NCBI GenBank assembly: GCA_002897115.2
Contig: BCIH01000020.1
Span: 51,388-115,387, forward strand
Reading direction: 5' to 3'
DNA from: Prototheca cutis
Taxonomy: Eukaryota; Chlorophyta; Trebouxiophyceae; Chlorellales; Chlorellaceae
DNA length: 64,000 nt
The number at the start of each line of letters is the position of its first letter. Positions within the stretch are counted from its first letter, which is position 1. Position numbers and translations under genes: made by a program. The notes beneath the pieces were generated by a model. That model saw only the letters and a program-made list of their open reading frames with translations. It had not been told where the DNA came from and did no database searches. Positions 24,599 to 35,566 of this stretch are shown one piece after another.

Positions 24599-26171
24599 AT
24601 GGCCCTCGCCAACTTTGTCCAGGCCGGAAGGCCGGCCAGCCTCGTGATCAGACACCCTGCACACCACTGCTTTCAATCCCGCGCACCAGTCCCAAGTCGA
24701 CGCACAAATCGGGGCCTAGTATTGGGAAGACGACCTACTCCGACGGGTACGCATGGTGGGTGGTGCTGGGTCGGTTCCACGACTGGGGCGGGAGGACCAG
24801 TCTCATTGGTACAGGCCTCAGCGCAAACCACTGCGGCGCGGCCGACCTCCGATGTGTCCATCGCTGTCCATCACGCAGTGATCTGCCATGCCGGGGGCGC
24901 AACGAGCCTCGCAGCGGAGATTGTCGGTTGGGCAGTCGTGGTCGGTTCGACCTTCAGGAGTGCGCCCCAGATCATTCGAATTTTGCAGAGCGGGAGGTGC
25001 GAGGGAGGGTTGAGGTTGCTCTACCTGCCCATGCCAGTCGATCCGCAGGTTGTTCTGCCTACAAAAGCAGCATGCTGTGATGAAGGGCGATGCACGCAGC
25101 CATTGCACATGAGGGTGCCTCCCCATCTGCGGCCGCAGCGCCGAGCTCGGCCGCCACTGTGCCCGAACTTGGCCCCTTCATTGCACCCCGGGTCCAAACC
25201 TGCCCGACGGTTTGCAACACCAGAACACACATCGGCTCATGTGACCAGTACCTCTCCTGACCCTACAGCGTCGAGGGCTTGTCTCTGACCGCCTTTGTCA
25301 GCGAGTTTTGCGTCTGCGTGATTCACCTGGGCTACAACATGCGGTTTGGGTACCCGCTGAGCACGTACGGAGACTCACTAACCTGCGGGCTCCAGTGCCT
25401 GGTCATCGTCGCCACCATCTTTGCCTACGGGTATGGTGGGGCCTTGGAGTCTGCTGGGGTTTGGGGGCAGCTTGCTGCCTTTCCAAACTGGAATGCATGC
25501 GGCGGCGGCGCGAGATGGACCGAACGAAAGAAGCTCATGGCAGCTTACACCTGCTGATTGTGTGGGGCCTGGGGACATACCGGCCCAGGAACAACCAACG
25601 TATTCGCTGCCTGCCCCGGTCAACCATAGGAACGTTTCCAAACGGAACAAGTGGCTTATCAGCACGGCCATGGCTGCCTTTGCGGTCGCGCTCTGCACTG
25701 ACTTGTGCAGTCTGACCCTGCTGTCTCGTGAGTAATTTGGGTTTTTTTAGTTTGAAGGTCGAGAATGGAGAAGCTGCATTCCTGGGTGAGGAGGATCGAC
25801 TGCATGTGCGCCGCTGCATTGTGGAGTCTGCTGAACCCCCCTAAAGCACGACACACAATGCAGACTTCCAGGCGGGGAGCGTGGTGGCATTGGCCTTGGG
25901 CGGCCGCTTGCCCCAGATTTGGATGAATTTTTGCAATGGGCACAGCGGTGAGCTGAGCCTGGCAACGTGTCTCATCTCCGTAACCGGAAACCTTGCCCGC
26001 CTGTTCACCACGTTGGCCCTGGTAAACGATGGCCTGGTAATGGCTGGCGCGGTGGCCCAGCTGGCATTGAATGCCGTGCTGCTGTCCCAGACCCTTGCCA
26101 CGGCCGTTTCCCGGCGGCGGCAGTTGGAGCCGGCGATGGAGGGAATCGTGGGACATCTGGCGACGGGCTGA
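24599..26171 (+). CDS. MPDU1-like PQ-loop membrane protein
   Basis: The MPDU1/Lec35 family is needed for use of dolichol-phosphate sugars in the ER of animals; plants also have organelle-targeted relatives of unclear role. Four exons (24599-24996, 25269-25430, 25630-25727, 25864-26171) with matching phases 2, 2 and 1 give 321 residues. The two PQ-loop repeats are visible: GWAVVVGSTFRSAPQIIRIL followed by SVEGLSLTAFVSEFCVCVIH, and ALGGRLPQIWMNFCNGHSGE followed by LSLATCLISVTGNLARLFTT. Hydrophobic helices alternate as in a seven-helix protein. The first ~95 residues are Arg/Ser/Ala/Gly-rich without acidic residues at the very start and resemble a plastid transit peptide, so a plastid location is inferred. 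The exon 1 start is the first ATG of the open frame. Confidence 0.82.
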
Positions 26172-26736
26172 GTGGCCCCATGCGCGTCGACGCTGAGACA
26201 CTGCTGCGGGAACGACACTGATGCCTGCAGCGATGATGCAATAGATGTGTGAATGCTGTATCCTCTTTTTGTATGAATGCATCTGCCGCGGCGGCTTCTT
26301 CGTTTTTGTCCCTCTCCACCACCTTGCCAGCACTGCACCTCTTGGATCCACCCAGCCAGCTTGCATGACTTGCACCGCTGGCGCTCAAAGTGAGCATGCT
26401 GCTTCTGTGCAATCTTGTACCGTACAGGCCAAACCCTGCCTGGTTTAAGTCACAGTTCTGTGTGCATGTGTCGCGCCGCACCCTGGAAAGATTCAAACCC
26501 CCTGAATGTCGAGAGGCAAAAGTCCGACCCAACTCGTGGCCAGGATTTCCGGTGATCGGGATCCCGCAAATGCGGATCAAGCAGGATCCAGCGGCGGCCA
26601 TGCACTCCCCATTTCATATCTGGGTTTTTTGTACGGAATTACATCGTTGTCAGGTGACATCGCTGGGTGCACGGCTTGGGCCCTGCGGGCGTGCGATGCC
26701 CGAGGGGCACCCGGCTGTGCGGGTTGCCCCGCTGTG
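26172..26736. other. Intergenic / possible 5' extension of the ABC1 kinase
   Basis: Mostly non-coding. The kinase frame stays open upstream to an ATG at 26506, but that part does not resemble a targeting peptide or a kinase. Confidence 0.45.
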
Positions 26737-29487
26737 ATGCTGGGCGGCCTGGGCAGAGCAATGCGCGGCTGTGTGACCCATACGGGCCTGACTGGTTCGG
26801 CGCTGCAGCCCTGGCGCGGGCGCGGCCTGGCGGCAGCTGCCTGGGCGAGCCGACCCGGGCTTGCAGGCGGCTGGCCTTCTGCCTCCCACCACCATCACTC
26901 GACCTGCCGATCGCTGGCGACCCGGGCTGCCCTGCCGGACCTGCCACCCCTCCCCGAGGAGGAACATTTGCCATTCACGGTGTACAACCCCGAGGCCAAC
27001 GCGGCGTACTGGCGCGTGAGGCCACTGGCGGTGGCCCTGCGGGGCCTGCGCATCGGCGCGGCGCTGCTGCGCTGGCTGGTGGCTGGCTACTTGTTCCCCG
27101 GCCGGGTTACAGGGGCGGAGCTGGAGCGTCGGCGCGGTGCGCTGCTGCGCGGCACGCTGGCCGGACTCGGCGCGGCGGCCGTGAAGATCGGGCAGGCGGT
27201 CTCCAGCCGCCCCGACGTCGTCCCTCCCGAGTTTGCGGCAGAGCTGGAGCAGCTTCAGGACCGCCTGCCGCCCTTTCCAGATGCCCAGGCCATGGCGATA
27301 TTGTGTAATGCCCTGGGCAGTCCACCCGACCGCTACTTTGCCGAACTGTCGCCCTCACCCATTGCCGCCGCGTCGCTGGGGCAGGTGTACCGGGGCAGGC
27401 TGCGCGTCGGCGGCGCTGAGGTGGCGGTCAAAGTCCAGCGGCCCGGGGTCGCAGCGCGCATCGCGCTGGACGTGCACATCCTTCGTGGCCTGGCGGCCGG
27501 GCTGCGAGCCGCGGGGCGGGTGGGCGCCGACCTGCCGGCGCTGCTCGATGAGTGGGCGGCCAGCATGTTTCGCGAGCTGGACTACCGCCAGGAGGCCGCG
27601 CACGGCGAGCGGTTTCGAGACCTGTACTCCCATATCCCAGACATCTACGTGCCACGCATGTACGCCGAGCTCACCACTCGCCGTGTCCTGGTCATGGAGT
27701 GGGTCGAGGGTACCCGTCTGCGTACCGCGGGGCATGCGGTGGTGGCCGGTGCAGCTGACCGGGCCCATCGTGGGGAGGAGCATGGCGGTGGTTCACATGC
27801 CACCGGTGGCACCACCACCACTGGCACCACCACTGCCACAACATCATCAACACCCCCAGACAATCTCCGTGGCCCTTCGTTAGAAGATTTGCGGCTGGTG
27901 GACATTGGCGTTCGGTGTTCACTGGAGCAGATGCTGGAGTCTGGGTTCTACCATGCCGATCCCCATCCGGGCAATTTGCTGCGGACATCATCGGGCAGGC
28001 TGGCGTACATTGATTTTGGGATGATGGGCGAAGTGGGCCCCAGCGTGCGCCGTGGCCTTCTCACCGCGACCCTGCACCTCATCAACCGCGAATATTCGGC
28101 CCTGGCGGGCGACTTTGCCACGCTGGGAATCGTCCCTGGCGTCGGTCGGGTGGGAGAGGACCCCGAGCGTGTGAGGGAGCGCGCCGCGGCGGCGCTGACC
28201 ACGGTGTTTGCGCGTGCGCTGGCCGGCGGTGCAGGCGCGCTTTCTTTCGGCGAGCTGTCGGCGGAGCTGGGTCGCGCCATGTACGAGCACCGGTTTCGCA
28301 TCCCCAGCCACTACACCCTGCTCGTCCGCAGCCTGTCGGTGCTGGAAGGGATTGCGCTGGCCAGCGACCCAGGTTACAAAGTCCTGGGGGCGGCGTATCC
28401 CTGGGTCGCGCGCCGTCTGCTGGCAGACCCCTCCCCAGACCTTCGAGCTACCCTGCTTGGATTGCTCTACAAGGATGGCACGTTTCGATTCGACCGCCTT
28501 GCGGCTTTGTTGGATCAGGCCACCAAGGGCGAAGCCGGACGCGAGATTCGTGGCGAGGATGGACGAGGGACAAACGCAAATACCAGCGGTGATTCTTTCG
28601 CGGGAGCAAGTCAGCATTCGTCGGCATCGTCTGATTTCCATGCGCTGGGACTGCTCCTCGATAAGAGGGGCGAATTCCTGCGTGGAATCCTAGTCGAGGA
28701 GCTAGCAGGCGCGCTGGATGCCGCGCTGCGCATGGCGGCCCGAGAGGCAGCTGCAGCGATGAAAGCCAGTCTGGCACAGGAAAAGCAGCACCCCGACCGA
28801 GCCAATGCCGAGTCATGTGATGCAAGCAAGGAGCCACTGACAGACCGCACCAGCGGCACCCCAGACACCAGCAAATCAGCACGTGCCGCACTCACTGCCC
28901 TGCTGGAGGCATGCGAATCGATCCCGGTGACGGAGGATGACATCGCCCGGGTGCAGGGCCTGCGTAACTTGGCCGCCGCACTTGACCCCGAAGTGCGTGG
29001 CGATGCAGACCATGCTGCCACCGAGTCAAAAGGTGGCAAGGATGAGTCCCCCCTGGCCATGGCGCGGGCGACGCTGGAGGCGACGCTCGTGGTGGCACGC
29101 TGGGTCGAGCGAGAGTCCACGGGTCTCGGCCCCGAACAGCGCGAAGTGGCGGCGCGGCTCCCGCTCTTGCTGGCACAGACACTGTTGACTCGCATCTCTC
29201 TGCACTGGTTGGAAGGGGGTCAGCGAGGTGAGAATGGCAAAGGTGAGGCCCCGGAAAGCCCGAGCCACGCAGAGCCGGGGACAGCTGGTGCCACGCCAGC
29301 AAGACACAAGGAGACGGTTGCCGAGCTGCGGCGTCGCTGGGGGTGGCCAACGTCAAAGCAGCCCCGTGCCCAGACGGCGGCAATGAGGGCATGGCGATCC
29401 GTGGACCCCTGGTATCAGTCGGGCCACAGAATCGGAGGCACAGTGATGTTTCTGCGGCGGGCGCCTCTCAATGACGCCAGCTTGTGA
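26737..29487 (+). CDS. ABC1/ADCK/UbiB-family atypical kinase, probably plastid
   Basis: ABC1K proteins regulate prenylquinone metabolism and stress responses in plastoglobules and mitochondria. Single exon, 916 residues from ATG 26737. After a Arg/Ala/His-rich N-terminal peptide come the family marks: the KxGQ helix AAAVKIGQAVSSRPDVVPPE, the Ala-rich nucleotide loop IAAASLGQVYRGRL that replaces the Gly loop, the lysine AEVAVKVQRPG, a Glu-containing helix MFRELDYRQEA, VLVMEWVEGTRLRT, the catalytic loop YHADPHPGNLL, and the metal site YIDFGMMG. A Gly/His/Thr-rich insertion (about residues 345-370) sits before the catalytic loop. The C-terminal ~330 residues are a charged extension lacking close family likeness. 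Intronless, unlike most neighbours. An upstream in-frame ATG at 26506 is possible. Confidence 0.92.
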   Translation: MLGGLGRAMRGCVTHTGLTGSALQPWRGRGLAAAAWASRPGLAGGWPSASHHHHSTCRSLATRAALPDLPPLPEEEHLPFTVYNPEANAAYWRVRPLAVALRGLRIGAALLRWLVAGYLFPGRVTGAELERRRGALLRGTLAGLGAAAVKIGQAVSSRPDVVPPEFAAELEQLQDRLPPFPDAQAMAILCNALGSPPDRYFAELSPSPIAAASLGQVYRGRLRVGGAEVAVKVQRPGVAARIALDVHILRGLAAGLRAAGRVGADLPALLDEWAASMFRELDYRQEAAHGERFRDLYSHIPDIYVPRMYAELTTRRVLVMEWVEGTRLRTAGHAVVAGAADRAHRGEEHGGGSHATGGTTTTGTTTATTSSTPPDNLRGPSLEDLRLVDIGVRCSLEQMLESGFYHADPHPGNLLRTSSGRLAYIDFGMMGEVGPSVRRGLLTATLHLINREYSALAGDFATLGIVPGVGRVGEDPERVRERAAAALTTVFARALAGGAGALSFGELSAELGRAMYEHRFRIPSHYTLLVRSLSVLEGIALASDPGYKVLGAAYPWVARRLLADPSPDLRATLLGLLYKDGTFRFDRLAALLDQATKGEAGREIRGEDGRGTNANTSGDSFAGASQHSSASSDFHALGLLLDKRGEFLRGILVEELAGALDAALRMAAREAAAAMKASLAQEKQHPDRANAESCDASKEPLTDRTSGTPDTSKSARAALTALLEACESIPVTEDDIARVQGLRNLAAALDPEVRGDADHAATESKGGKDESPLAMARATLEATLVVARWVERESTGLGPEQREVAARLPLLLAQTLLTRISLHWLEGGQRGENGKGEAPESPSHAEPGTAGATPARHKETVAELRRRWGWPTSKQPRAQTAAMRAWRSVDPWYQSGHRIGGTVMFLRRAPLNDASL

Positions 29488-30056
29488 AAGACAATTTAGG
29501 ATTTTTGTTACGCCCCCTTATCTCGAGTATTCTTTGACCTCTGCTTGCGGTAGTAAGCAGGTTTCTTTTGAGGAAAGGAAGAGTTACATTTTGAGAGCTG
29601 GGGGACTAGGGTGTGCGAGTTCCGTGGAGTCGCCGCTGGCAGTGCCATGAGCTCAAACAATACCAGAGCGATCCCGATCGCTTTGACACTCCGATCTCGC
29701 CTGAAAGCGATGGCAACCTCGTGCGCATTGCCATCTCCTCCGTAAGATTATTTTTTGAAATACGCTGCGAGATTTGTCATCCATGATGGAGTAGTCGGCT
29801 GGCGGCGCATCATTGAAGCGTGTCTCATTACTCGGTACAAACGAGAGGAGGGGCTGACCTGACCTGCTGGGTGCACGATGCCAGGGGCTATGCCTGGCCC
29901 TGCATCCCGATCTGGTGCGTGGCGTGCAGGTGATGTCAGTGAAATCATCCCTGTGCACGCACTGGAATGCCAGACTGGAATCTGACTGTTGTTTTCAAGG
30001 CTTGCGTGCCCTGTATGCTGTGGGGAACAGTGGGCCTGACCCCTGGTCGATTGACA
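29488..30056. other. Intergenic, AT-richer
   Basis: 3' UTR of the ABC1 kinase and promoter of the PsuG gene. Nothing else is supported. Confidence 0.5.
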
Positions 30057-31283
30057 ATGCACGTGCTTGCAGGCTGCAACCCCAGTGGTGGTAGCACCAG
30101 CACACATGCCCAGCGGCCATTCTCCGGCAGACCTGTTGTGCGCGGCAGCCACCGCCCAGTGGCCCGCCGCGCTTCCCNCATCNGGGCAGCTGGGTCGTTG
30201 CCGGTGATCGACGTGCACCCCGAAGTAGCTGAGGCGCTAGCAACGGGTCAAGGGGTGGTGGCACTGGAGAGCACGATTATTAGTCATGGCATGCCCTGGC
30301 CCCAGAACGTGGAGACGGCCCGGGCCGTGGAAGCAGAGGTCCGTGCCGGCGGCGCCGTGCCCGCTACGATCGCTGTTGTCAAGGGCCGACCGACCGTCGG
30401 CCTGACAAGCCTCCAACTGGAAGCCATCGGTCGTGNGGGGACTGCGGGCGTGCGCAAGACGAGCCGGCGAGATCTTGCAGCAGTNGCGGCGTTAGGATTG
30501 GANGGCTCGACCACGGTGGCGGCCACGATGCTTCTTGCCGCGGCGGCGGGGATTGACGTTTTCGTGACGGGGGGCATTGGCGGCGTGCATCGGGGGGCCG
30601 AGTCCAGCATGGACGTGTCGGCTGATCTGGCAGAGCTGGGGCGCACACGGTGTGCGGTGATTTGTGCGGGGCCCAAGACCATCCTTGACATCCCACGCAC
30701 ACTGGAGGTGCTGGAGACGCAGGGCGTCGCCGTCATGGCCCTGGGCACCGATGAGTTTCCCGCTTTCTTCACGCCGCACAGTGGCTGCGCCGCACCGCTG
30801 CGTATCGACAGCACACGCGAGGTCGCCGCCGTGATTGCTGCCCAGGCCGCACTGGGACTCAGCTCCGGGATCGTTTTAGGTGGGTGGGTTGTTGCTCTTA
30901 GGGCTTTTTTTTTGGGGGGGGGGGGGGGTGATGATAGTTTTATCCCAAGCTTGAGACAGGCTTTAAAGGAAGGGTTCCATCGATGCACAAATCAATTACC
31001 CCCCCTCTGCACCCAACCCCCTTTCCCAGGTGTGCCCATCCCCGAGCACCTAGCTGCCCAGGGTGCGGAGATTGAGGCGGCGACGCAGCAGGCACTGGCC
31101 GAGGCTGATCAATCCGGGATTCAGGGCGCTGCCATCACGCCCTTTTTACTGGACCGGATCTGCCAGCTCACGGGAGGCAGGTCCCTTGCAGCCAATATTG
31201 CACTGATCAAGAACAATGCACGCACAGGGGCAGAGATCGCAGCGCACCTCGCAGACATCCGGAAGGGTGGTGGTGCAAAGTGA
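30057..31283 (+). CDS. psuG: Pseudouridine-5'-phosphate glycosidase
   Basis: Splits pseudouridine 5'-phosphate into uracil and ribose 5-phosphate, the second step of pseudouridine breakdown. Exons 30057-30879 and 31030-31283 join in phase 1 for 358 residues. Family (PsuG/indigoidine synthase A) marks: [36 protein letters not shown], the lysine in [25 protein letters not shown] followed by [31 protein letters not shown], and in exon 2 [18 protein letters not shown], then [16 protein letters not shown]. No kinase domain is fused, as in land plants where the kinase is a separate gene. A Ser/Arg-rich N-terminus of about 50 residues suggests organelle targeting. Several ambiguous bases fall in exon 1. 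The intron itself has no in-frame stop. Confidence 0.95.
   Translation: MHVLAGCNPSGGSTSTHAQRPFSGRPVVRGSHRPVARRASXIXAAGSLPVIDVHPEVAEALATGQGVVALESTIISHGMPWPQNVETARAVEAEVRAGGAVPATIAVVKGRPTVGLTSLQLEAIGRXGTAGVRKTSRRDLAAXAALGLXGSTTVAATMLLAAAAGIDVFVTGGIGGVHRGAESSMDVSADLAELGRTRCAVICAGPKTILDIPRTLEVLETQGVAVMALGTDEFPAFFTPHSGCAAPLRIDSTREVAAVIAAQAALGLSSGIVLGGWVVALRAFFLGGGGGDDSFIPSLRQALKEGFHRCTNQLPPLCTQPPFPGVPIPEHLAAQGAEIEAATQQALAEADQSGIQGAAITPFLLDRICQLTGGRSLAANIALIKNNARTGAEIAAHLADIRKGGGAK
30880..31029 (+). other. PsuG intron with poly(G) tract and no in-frame stop
   Basis: GTGGGT donor and TTTCCCAG acceptor. Length 150 bases, a multiple of three, and open in frame, so retention would add 50 codons (including a G-rich run). 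Removal restores the conserved junction [13 protein letters not shown], so it is treated as an intron. Confidence 0.85.
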
Positions 31284-31752
31284 TAGTGGAGTGGTGCTGG
31301 GAAGAAGCTCGCTCACCTGCTCTCCTCAGCGTGCTGGAATGGGGTGCCAATAAGGACTGGGCCGTCTCCATTGGACTTCTGCTGTTGTGCAGCTCTCTGT
31401 GACAGATGCAGGGATGGCCACTCTACTACTATCGACATGCATCTCAGCAACCCCAGCTGATAGCCGTCTTTGATGCACTACTCTGGAAGGTGTTAACAGG
31501 GAGTGCCTTGCACCCGATGGCGCTACCCCTGCGAGACTGGTTGCTGCTGTACCTTCCACCCACCCTTCTGATTGTTGTAAATGCATCCTTGAGCCAAGGA
31601 TTGCACACGCAGCCCTTTGGGGCATTCGGTGGACAAGACACGCCACTTGGGCGAATCTCTGCCCTAAGAGAATAGTTCAGCTTTGTGCCGATTCCGTATG
31701 GCGGAGTGATTCTCACCCCCACACTTGGCGGACACCGCTCCACAACAATGCC
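31284..31752. other. Convergent intergenic region
   Basis: Between the ends of PsuG (+) and tubulin cofactor C (-). No gene seen. Confidence 0.5.
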
Positions 31753-33437
31753 TTACGAGCCAAGGGCGGCCCAGTTTGGGGAAGGAGTGGTCTTGACCCA
31801 TCCAAAGTCCTGGACTTTGGACCAAGCACCATTGTCACCGCCCAGACCCTGTGCATTGAGCCGCTGCATGCATGGGAAGGGTAGCCGCTTGTAGATGATC
31901 AAGTAGACCCACAGTTTGTGTGCAGGCAAGTGGCATGCATGGCCATACAGGGCACCATGCACCTCTGGTTGTCGTGTATGAGCAATCCCATCATTGGAAA
32001 CGCCGAATGTCCCGTGAATACCTTTCCCATGCTTGCATTCACAAGCAGGTCCTCCCACTCAGCAGCAGCAGCCACCCCCAGCATGCCCTCGCTGCAACTC
32101 AACCAGCCATCCAGCTCACCTCTTGGAGTTCTGAGCTTGCATGCTGCAACGGCCCAAACCGGCACCCGCTGCTGTGCTCAATGATGGGCGGTGAACGGAC
32201 TCTCAGCCGGAACTCTGTCTCGTGGGTGTTGTGAATGCGAACTTGCTGTGCCGCCAGCCGGAACACGCAGTTCTNNACACCTGGAATGAGTTTTCATGCT
32301 TCGGTTGCTGGGAACATGTGGTAGCGAGAAATATCTGTCAAGAGCAAGACCATGCGGTACAACTGTTATTCCTTTTTATGCCGTCGGCCAACCCGACCAT
32401 GCCGTCGGCGGCCTTCAGCGCAGTCAGGGCATCGTTCCCCGGAATACGCCTTAGCCTCGCATCTCCAGTCAGAGCCATGGCCCACCACCAACTCCCTCGA
32501 TGATGACCATGGCCCACCTTCAATCAGGCAGGCGCCCAGGACGGGCCCGGCCGTCACTGTGCAGCCACGGAGGTTGTCCACGTACAGGGCTGCGGGCGAT
32601 CCATTGATGGTGACCGTGCAGCCGTGCAACGCGCTCAAGCTGACGTCACGCCCCTCCGTTTTGATCTCCAGGCTCTGCCCGTCTGCGTCCCTCAACGACA
32701 GGGCCTCTGGGGCGGCTGATGCATGGTCGTGCTGAGGGGCATGGTTGCTAGTTGGGGCCAGTGGGGCGCTGGTCTGCACGCCTGACGATGGCGCTGCTGC
32801 GCTGGGCATGATGCGGGAACCTTCCATTACGGGCGCTTCGCATTCTGTGCTGGGCACAGCTACCGTCGCCGTTGGTGCACCAGAAAAGGCAAACCTTCTA
32901 CGGGGCTTCGCCTCCTCGGTGGCCGACCCCAACTGCCGGGCGACACTCTGCACCTCGTTTGTGAGTCGTCGGAGCTCATACTGTGGGAGCCAGTAAGCCA
33001 CGGCCGCCAGGTTCTGTGCGGGGCATGTGATGTTGCATGTGTGCAAACTTCTCGACATGGACATGCCTCGCTCTTCCAGTGGTGGCGAGCCCTTGGGAGC
33101 AGCAACAACCAAGAGCCCACTCCCACTTCTTGGCACACATATTACCCGTTTCACACCACATCATCCACTGCCTGCATACCTGGTTGAGCTGTGCCAGTCC
33201 CTCCTTGGCCTCTACAGCCGCGCTGGGCACGGCCGGGATGCGCTGGATGGCCCGCACAACGGCATCCTTCTGTCCCTCAAACTGCCTGATGAACGAGACG
33301 GCGGACTCCCGGGGGTCGGTCGACTCGGCCACTTCCTGCGCTTTGATGGCCGCCTGCCTGTCACGCTCAATTTCCCGTTGCTGCCATTTATTGATCAGGC
33401 GCGCAAGGCCGGGGTTCTCCCCCGCACTGGCTGCCAT
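31753..33437 (-). CDS. TBCC: Tubulin-folding cofactor C
   Basis: Cofactor C stimulates GTP hydrolysis of the beta-tubulin/cofactor complex and releases native tubulin dimers in the cytosol. Four exons on the minus strand (33180-33437, 32518-33013, 32120-32274, 31753-31848) give 334 residues with all phases agreeing. The N-terminal spectrin-like helix reads LARLINKWQQREIERDRQA. The C-terminal TBCC/CARP beta-helix shows DVSLSALHGCTVTINGSPAA, LYVDNLRGCTVTAGPVLGAC, then CVFRLAAQQVRIHNTHETEF, and SPPIIEHSSGCRFGP. The catalytic arginine expected in the QxRxH-type segment is present (QQVRIH). The end matches the family: DFGWVKTTPSPNWAAL. The acceptor of exon 3 falls on two ambiguous bases (32275-32276) that must be AG for this model. 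Divergent from the next gene. Confidence 0.93.
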
Positions 33438-33782
33438 GTGGGTGCTCGAGTCGGACTTCCTTCCAGGGAGTCAAACCATCCGGTCGTCCGGTCGGGTCAG
33501 TTCCAAGCGCCTACAGTCCCAGCACCTCCAAACACACGCCCAAATCATCACAAATAGGCGATCAAGAAAGTGGTCCAAGGTAGTGCACAAGTCATGTGCT
33601 GCTGGCCTGCGGCCCTTTGCGCTCGGGCCACAAACATGGGATGGGCTCCCAAAAAAATTATCTTGGGGTGCACTCTGCGGATGGCCAGGGCTCCGCAATC
33701 GAGGCACCGAAAACAGCCCAAACGATCGCAGGCTGCATCCTCTTCAAGCAAAAAAAATAGAATTACATAGATAAACAATATA
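33438..33782. other. Short divergent promoter interval
   Basis: Only 345 bp separate the start codons of cofactor C (-) and the unrecognised gene (+). AT-rich towards the plus-strand start. Confidence 0.5.
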
Positions 33783-35074
33783 ATGTCCAGAAATAGACCG
33801 CCCGAGGGGACACAGGGAGTCTTTGGGGCTCCCAGGTCGTGGTTCGGGGCAAGCAAGCCGCCCCCTTTTACCCTGCTGGATGTGAAGATCGAGAGCCTGT
33901 TCCCCATCCGGATCACTTTGGCACGCGATGCCCTGCTTCCGAGCCGAATCGGCGTCCGCAAGGATGTTGTGCTGCTGGATCTGGTCAGGTAGGGGAGCAG
34001 GCCGGTAGCTAGGGTTCAGAGTCGGGAACGGACGAGGGTGTGGCTCTCCTGTCCATGTGCTCATGATCTGGAGCCCATGCCCTCCTGGAGAGCCTCTTTC
34101 CAGCTGCATCATCGTCCCGCAGGATGCGAGCAAAGGCAGACCTGACGCTTCCAGACGGAAAGTTCATGTACGGCTTCTCCTGCAAGGTGATGATTGCAGG
34201 GTTGTGGAGAGGGTGTGGGTGGTGGCTCTGCTGTCATGTACCCGCCACGAGAGCATGCCCAGGTGTAAAAAAGGATGTATATGTTTCAACATGGCACATT
34301 CCAACCTGCCCTCATTGGACCCCGGACACAGGACACCATCTTCGACGGACAGTTTAGTGTGAACGTTCCTGCCAAGGCCTTGGAGTACAGGCAAGTGCTG
34401 TGCATGAACCGACCTGGTTGCCTCGTGCCATGGCATGATGCATTGCAGCTGCACCAGGCTCCATCTCTACACGGCGCCTCCCGAACAAATCGACACTGAA
34501 ACGACGCCCTTTCTTTTTCGGCAGGAAGCGATTCCGGCTGCCCAATGGTCTCTGGCTGGCTGCCAATGCTGGGGTCCAGCATGTCGGCACCTCCTGGCGC
34601 CAGTCGATTCGCGATCAGTTCCACCCCTTTGTCGGTGCATTCCTGCAGCTGGGCGGCGGACCCACTGGAGACGACGTCGTGCTCGGCGGTGCTGGGGGAC
34701 TGAGCTGGAAACAGCGAATTCCGGTGCCCATGCGCCTGACGGGCATCCGCGGACCCAAGGCCGCCGTAGAGGTTCGCCGTGGCTGGACAGTGCAATGGGT
34801 TCTGGTGTCGTCATGTCTTTGGAGGTACTGAATATCCTGACCACGGCCATGGTCCGCTTGCACCTCAGACAGGAATCGACTCTTGAAGCNGACCACTACG
34901 AACACACACGTTGGCCGTTCGCAGGCGTATACAAATGTGAAGCTGCCATCCCTGACAACGCTGCAAACCCTGGACAGCGACAACCGGTTTGAACGACCGT
35001 ACGGTCTTCAGGCCGAAGCGGGCGAGGCCCTGGCCATTCACATCGACCACTACAACCTCGTGTTTGAGCTCTGA
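33783..35074 (+). CDS. Unrecognised conserved-looking protein
   Basis: I do not recognise the family. Five exons (33783-33988, 34123-34186, 34332-34390, 34525 to about 34804, 34925-35074) fit in phase and give roughly 250 residues. Segments include PPFTLLDVKIESLFPIRITL, then LARDALLPSRIGVRKDVVLL, KADLTLPDGKFMYGFSCK, DTIFDGQFSVNVPAKALEY and FRLPNGLWLAANAGVQHVG. The C-terminus reads HIDHYNLVFEL. Alternating hydrophobic and polar residues suggest a beta-rich protein, possibly an outer-envelope-type barrel, but this is only an impression. No signal peptide is evident. Intron 3 has a GC donor (AG|GCAAGT). The donor of exon 4 is ambiguous (34799 or 34805). Confidence 0.65.
34391..34524 (+). other. 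GC-AG intron
   Basis: The donor is TACAG|GCAAGTG and the acceptor TTCGGCAG. The flanks otherwise match the GC-AG consensus, and splicing here keeps the frame (EYR|KRFRLPNG). Confidence 0.8.
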
Positions 35075-35566
35075 CATTGTTTTTGATGTATCTTGTTCAT
35101 GTATCTTGCGTTTGATTTGTTAAATCCACCGCTGCTGTGATGGCGCTGCGGATTGTTGGAGCCGGCGCCGCGGCTGGCATCAACCAGCACGCCTGGTAGG
35201 GCAACAACTACGCTCCATGATTCATCGGCCTGACGACACAGCCGGACATCACCACGGACGGCTGGCTGGTCATTCTCCTTGCATTGCTGTTGTCTCAGCT
35301 GCATCTCAGTTTCGGCCCATCTCGTCACGTGCGATGCAAACCCTGAACGACTGTACATACAGTTGCGCGGCCAAAGTCCGCACAGAAAAGACATGCATAC
35401 ATACATCCGTCGCTGCCGCCGGATCTTGATTGACTGAGCACGGCAACAGCAACGTTTTGGGGGGCACGCAGGAGCTCCGTTTGGCTTGATTCAGCAGCCG
35501 AGTGCACTACACCGCTCCTGAAACACAGACAAGGGTTCTAGCACTGTCTATCGCAGATCACTGTCT
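35075..35566. other. Convergent intergenic region
   Basis: Two 3' ends meet here. AT-richer than average; no gene is supported. Confidence 0.5.

Noticed and set aside
29967..30056. Upstream N-terminal extension of PsuG
   Set aside because: The frame is open but has no ATG-led targeting signal of better quality than the ATG at 30057.
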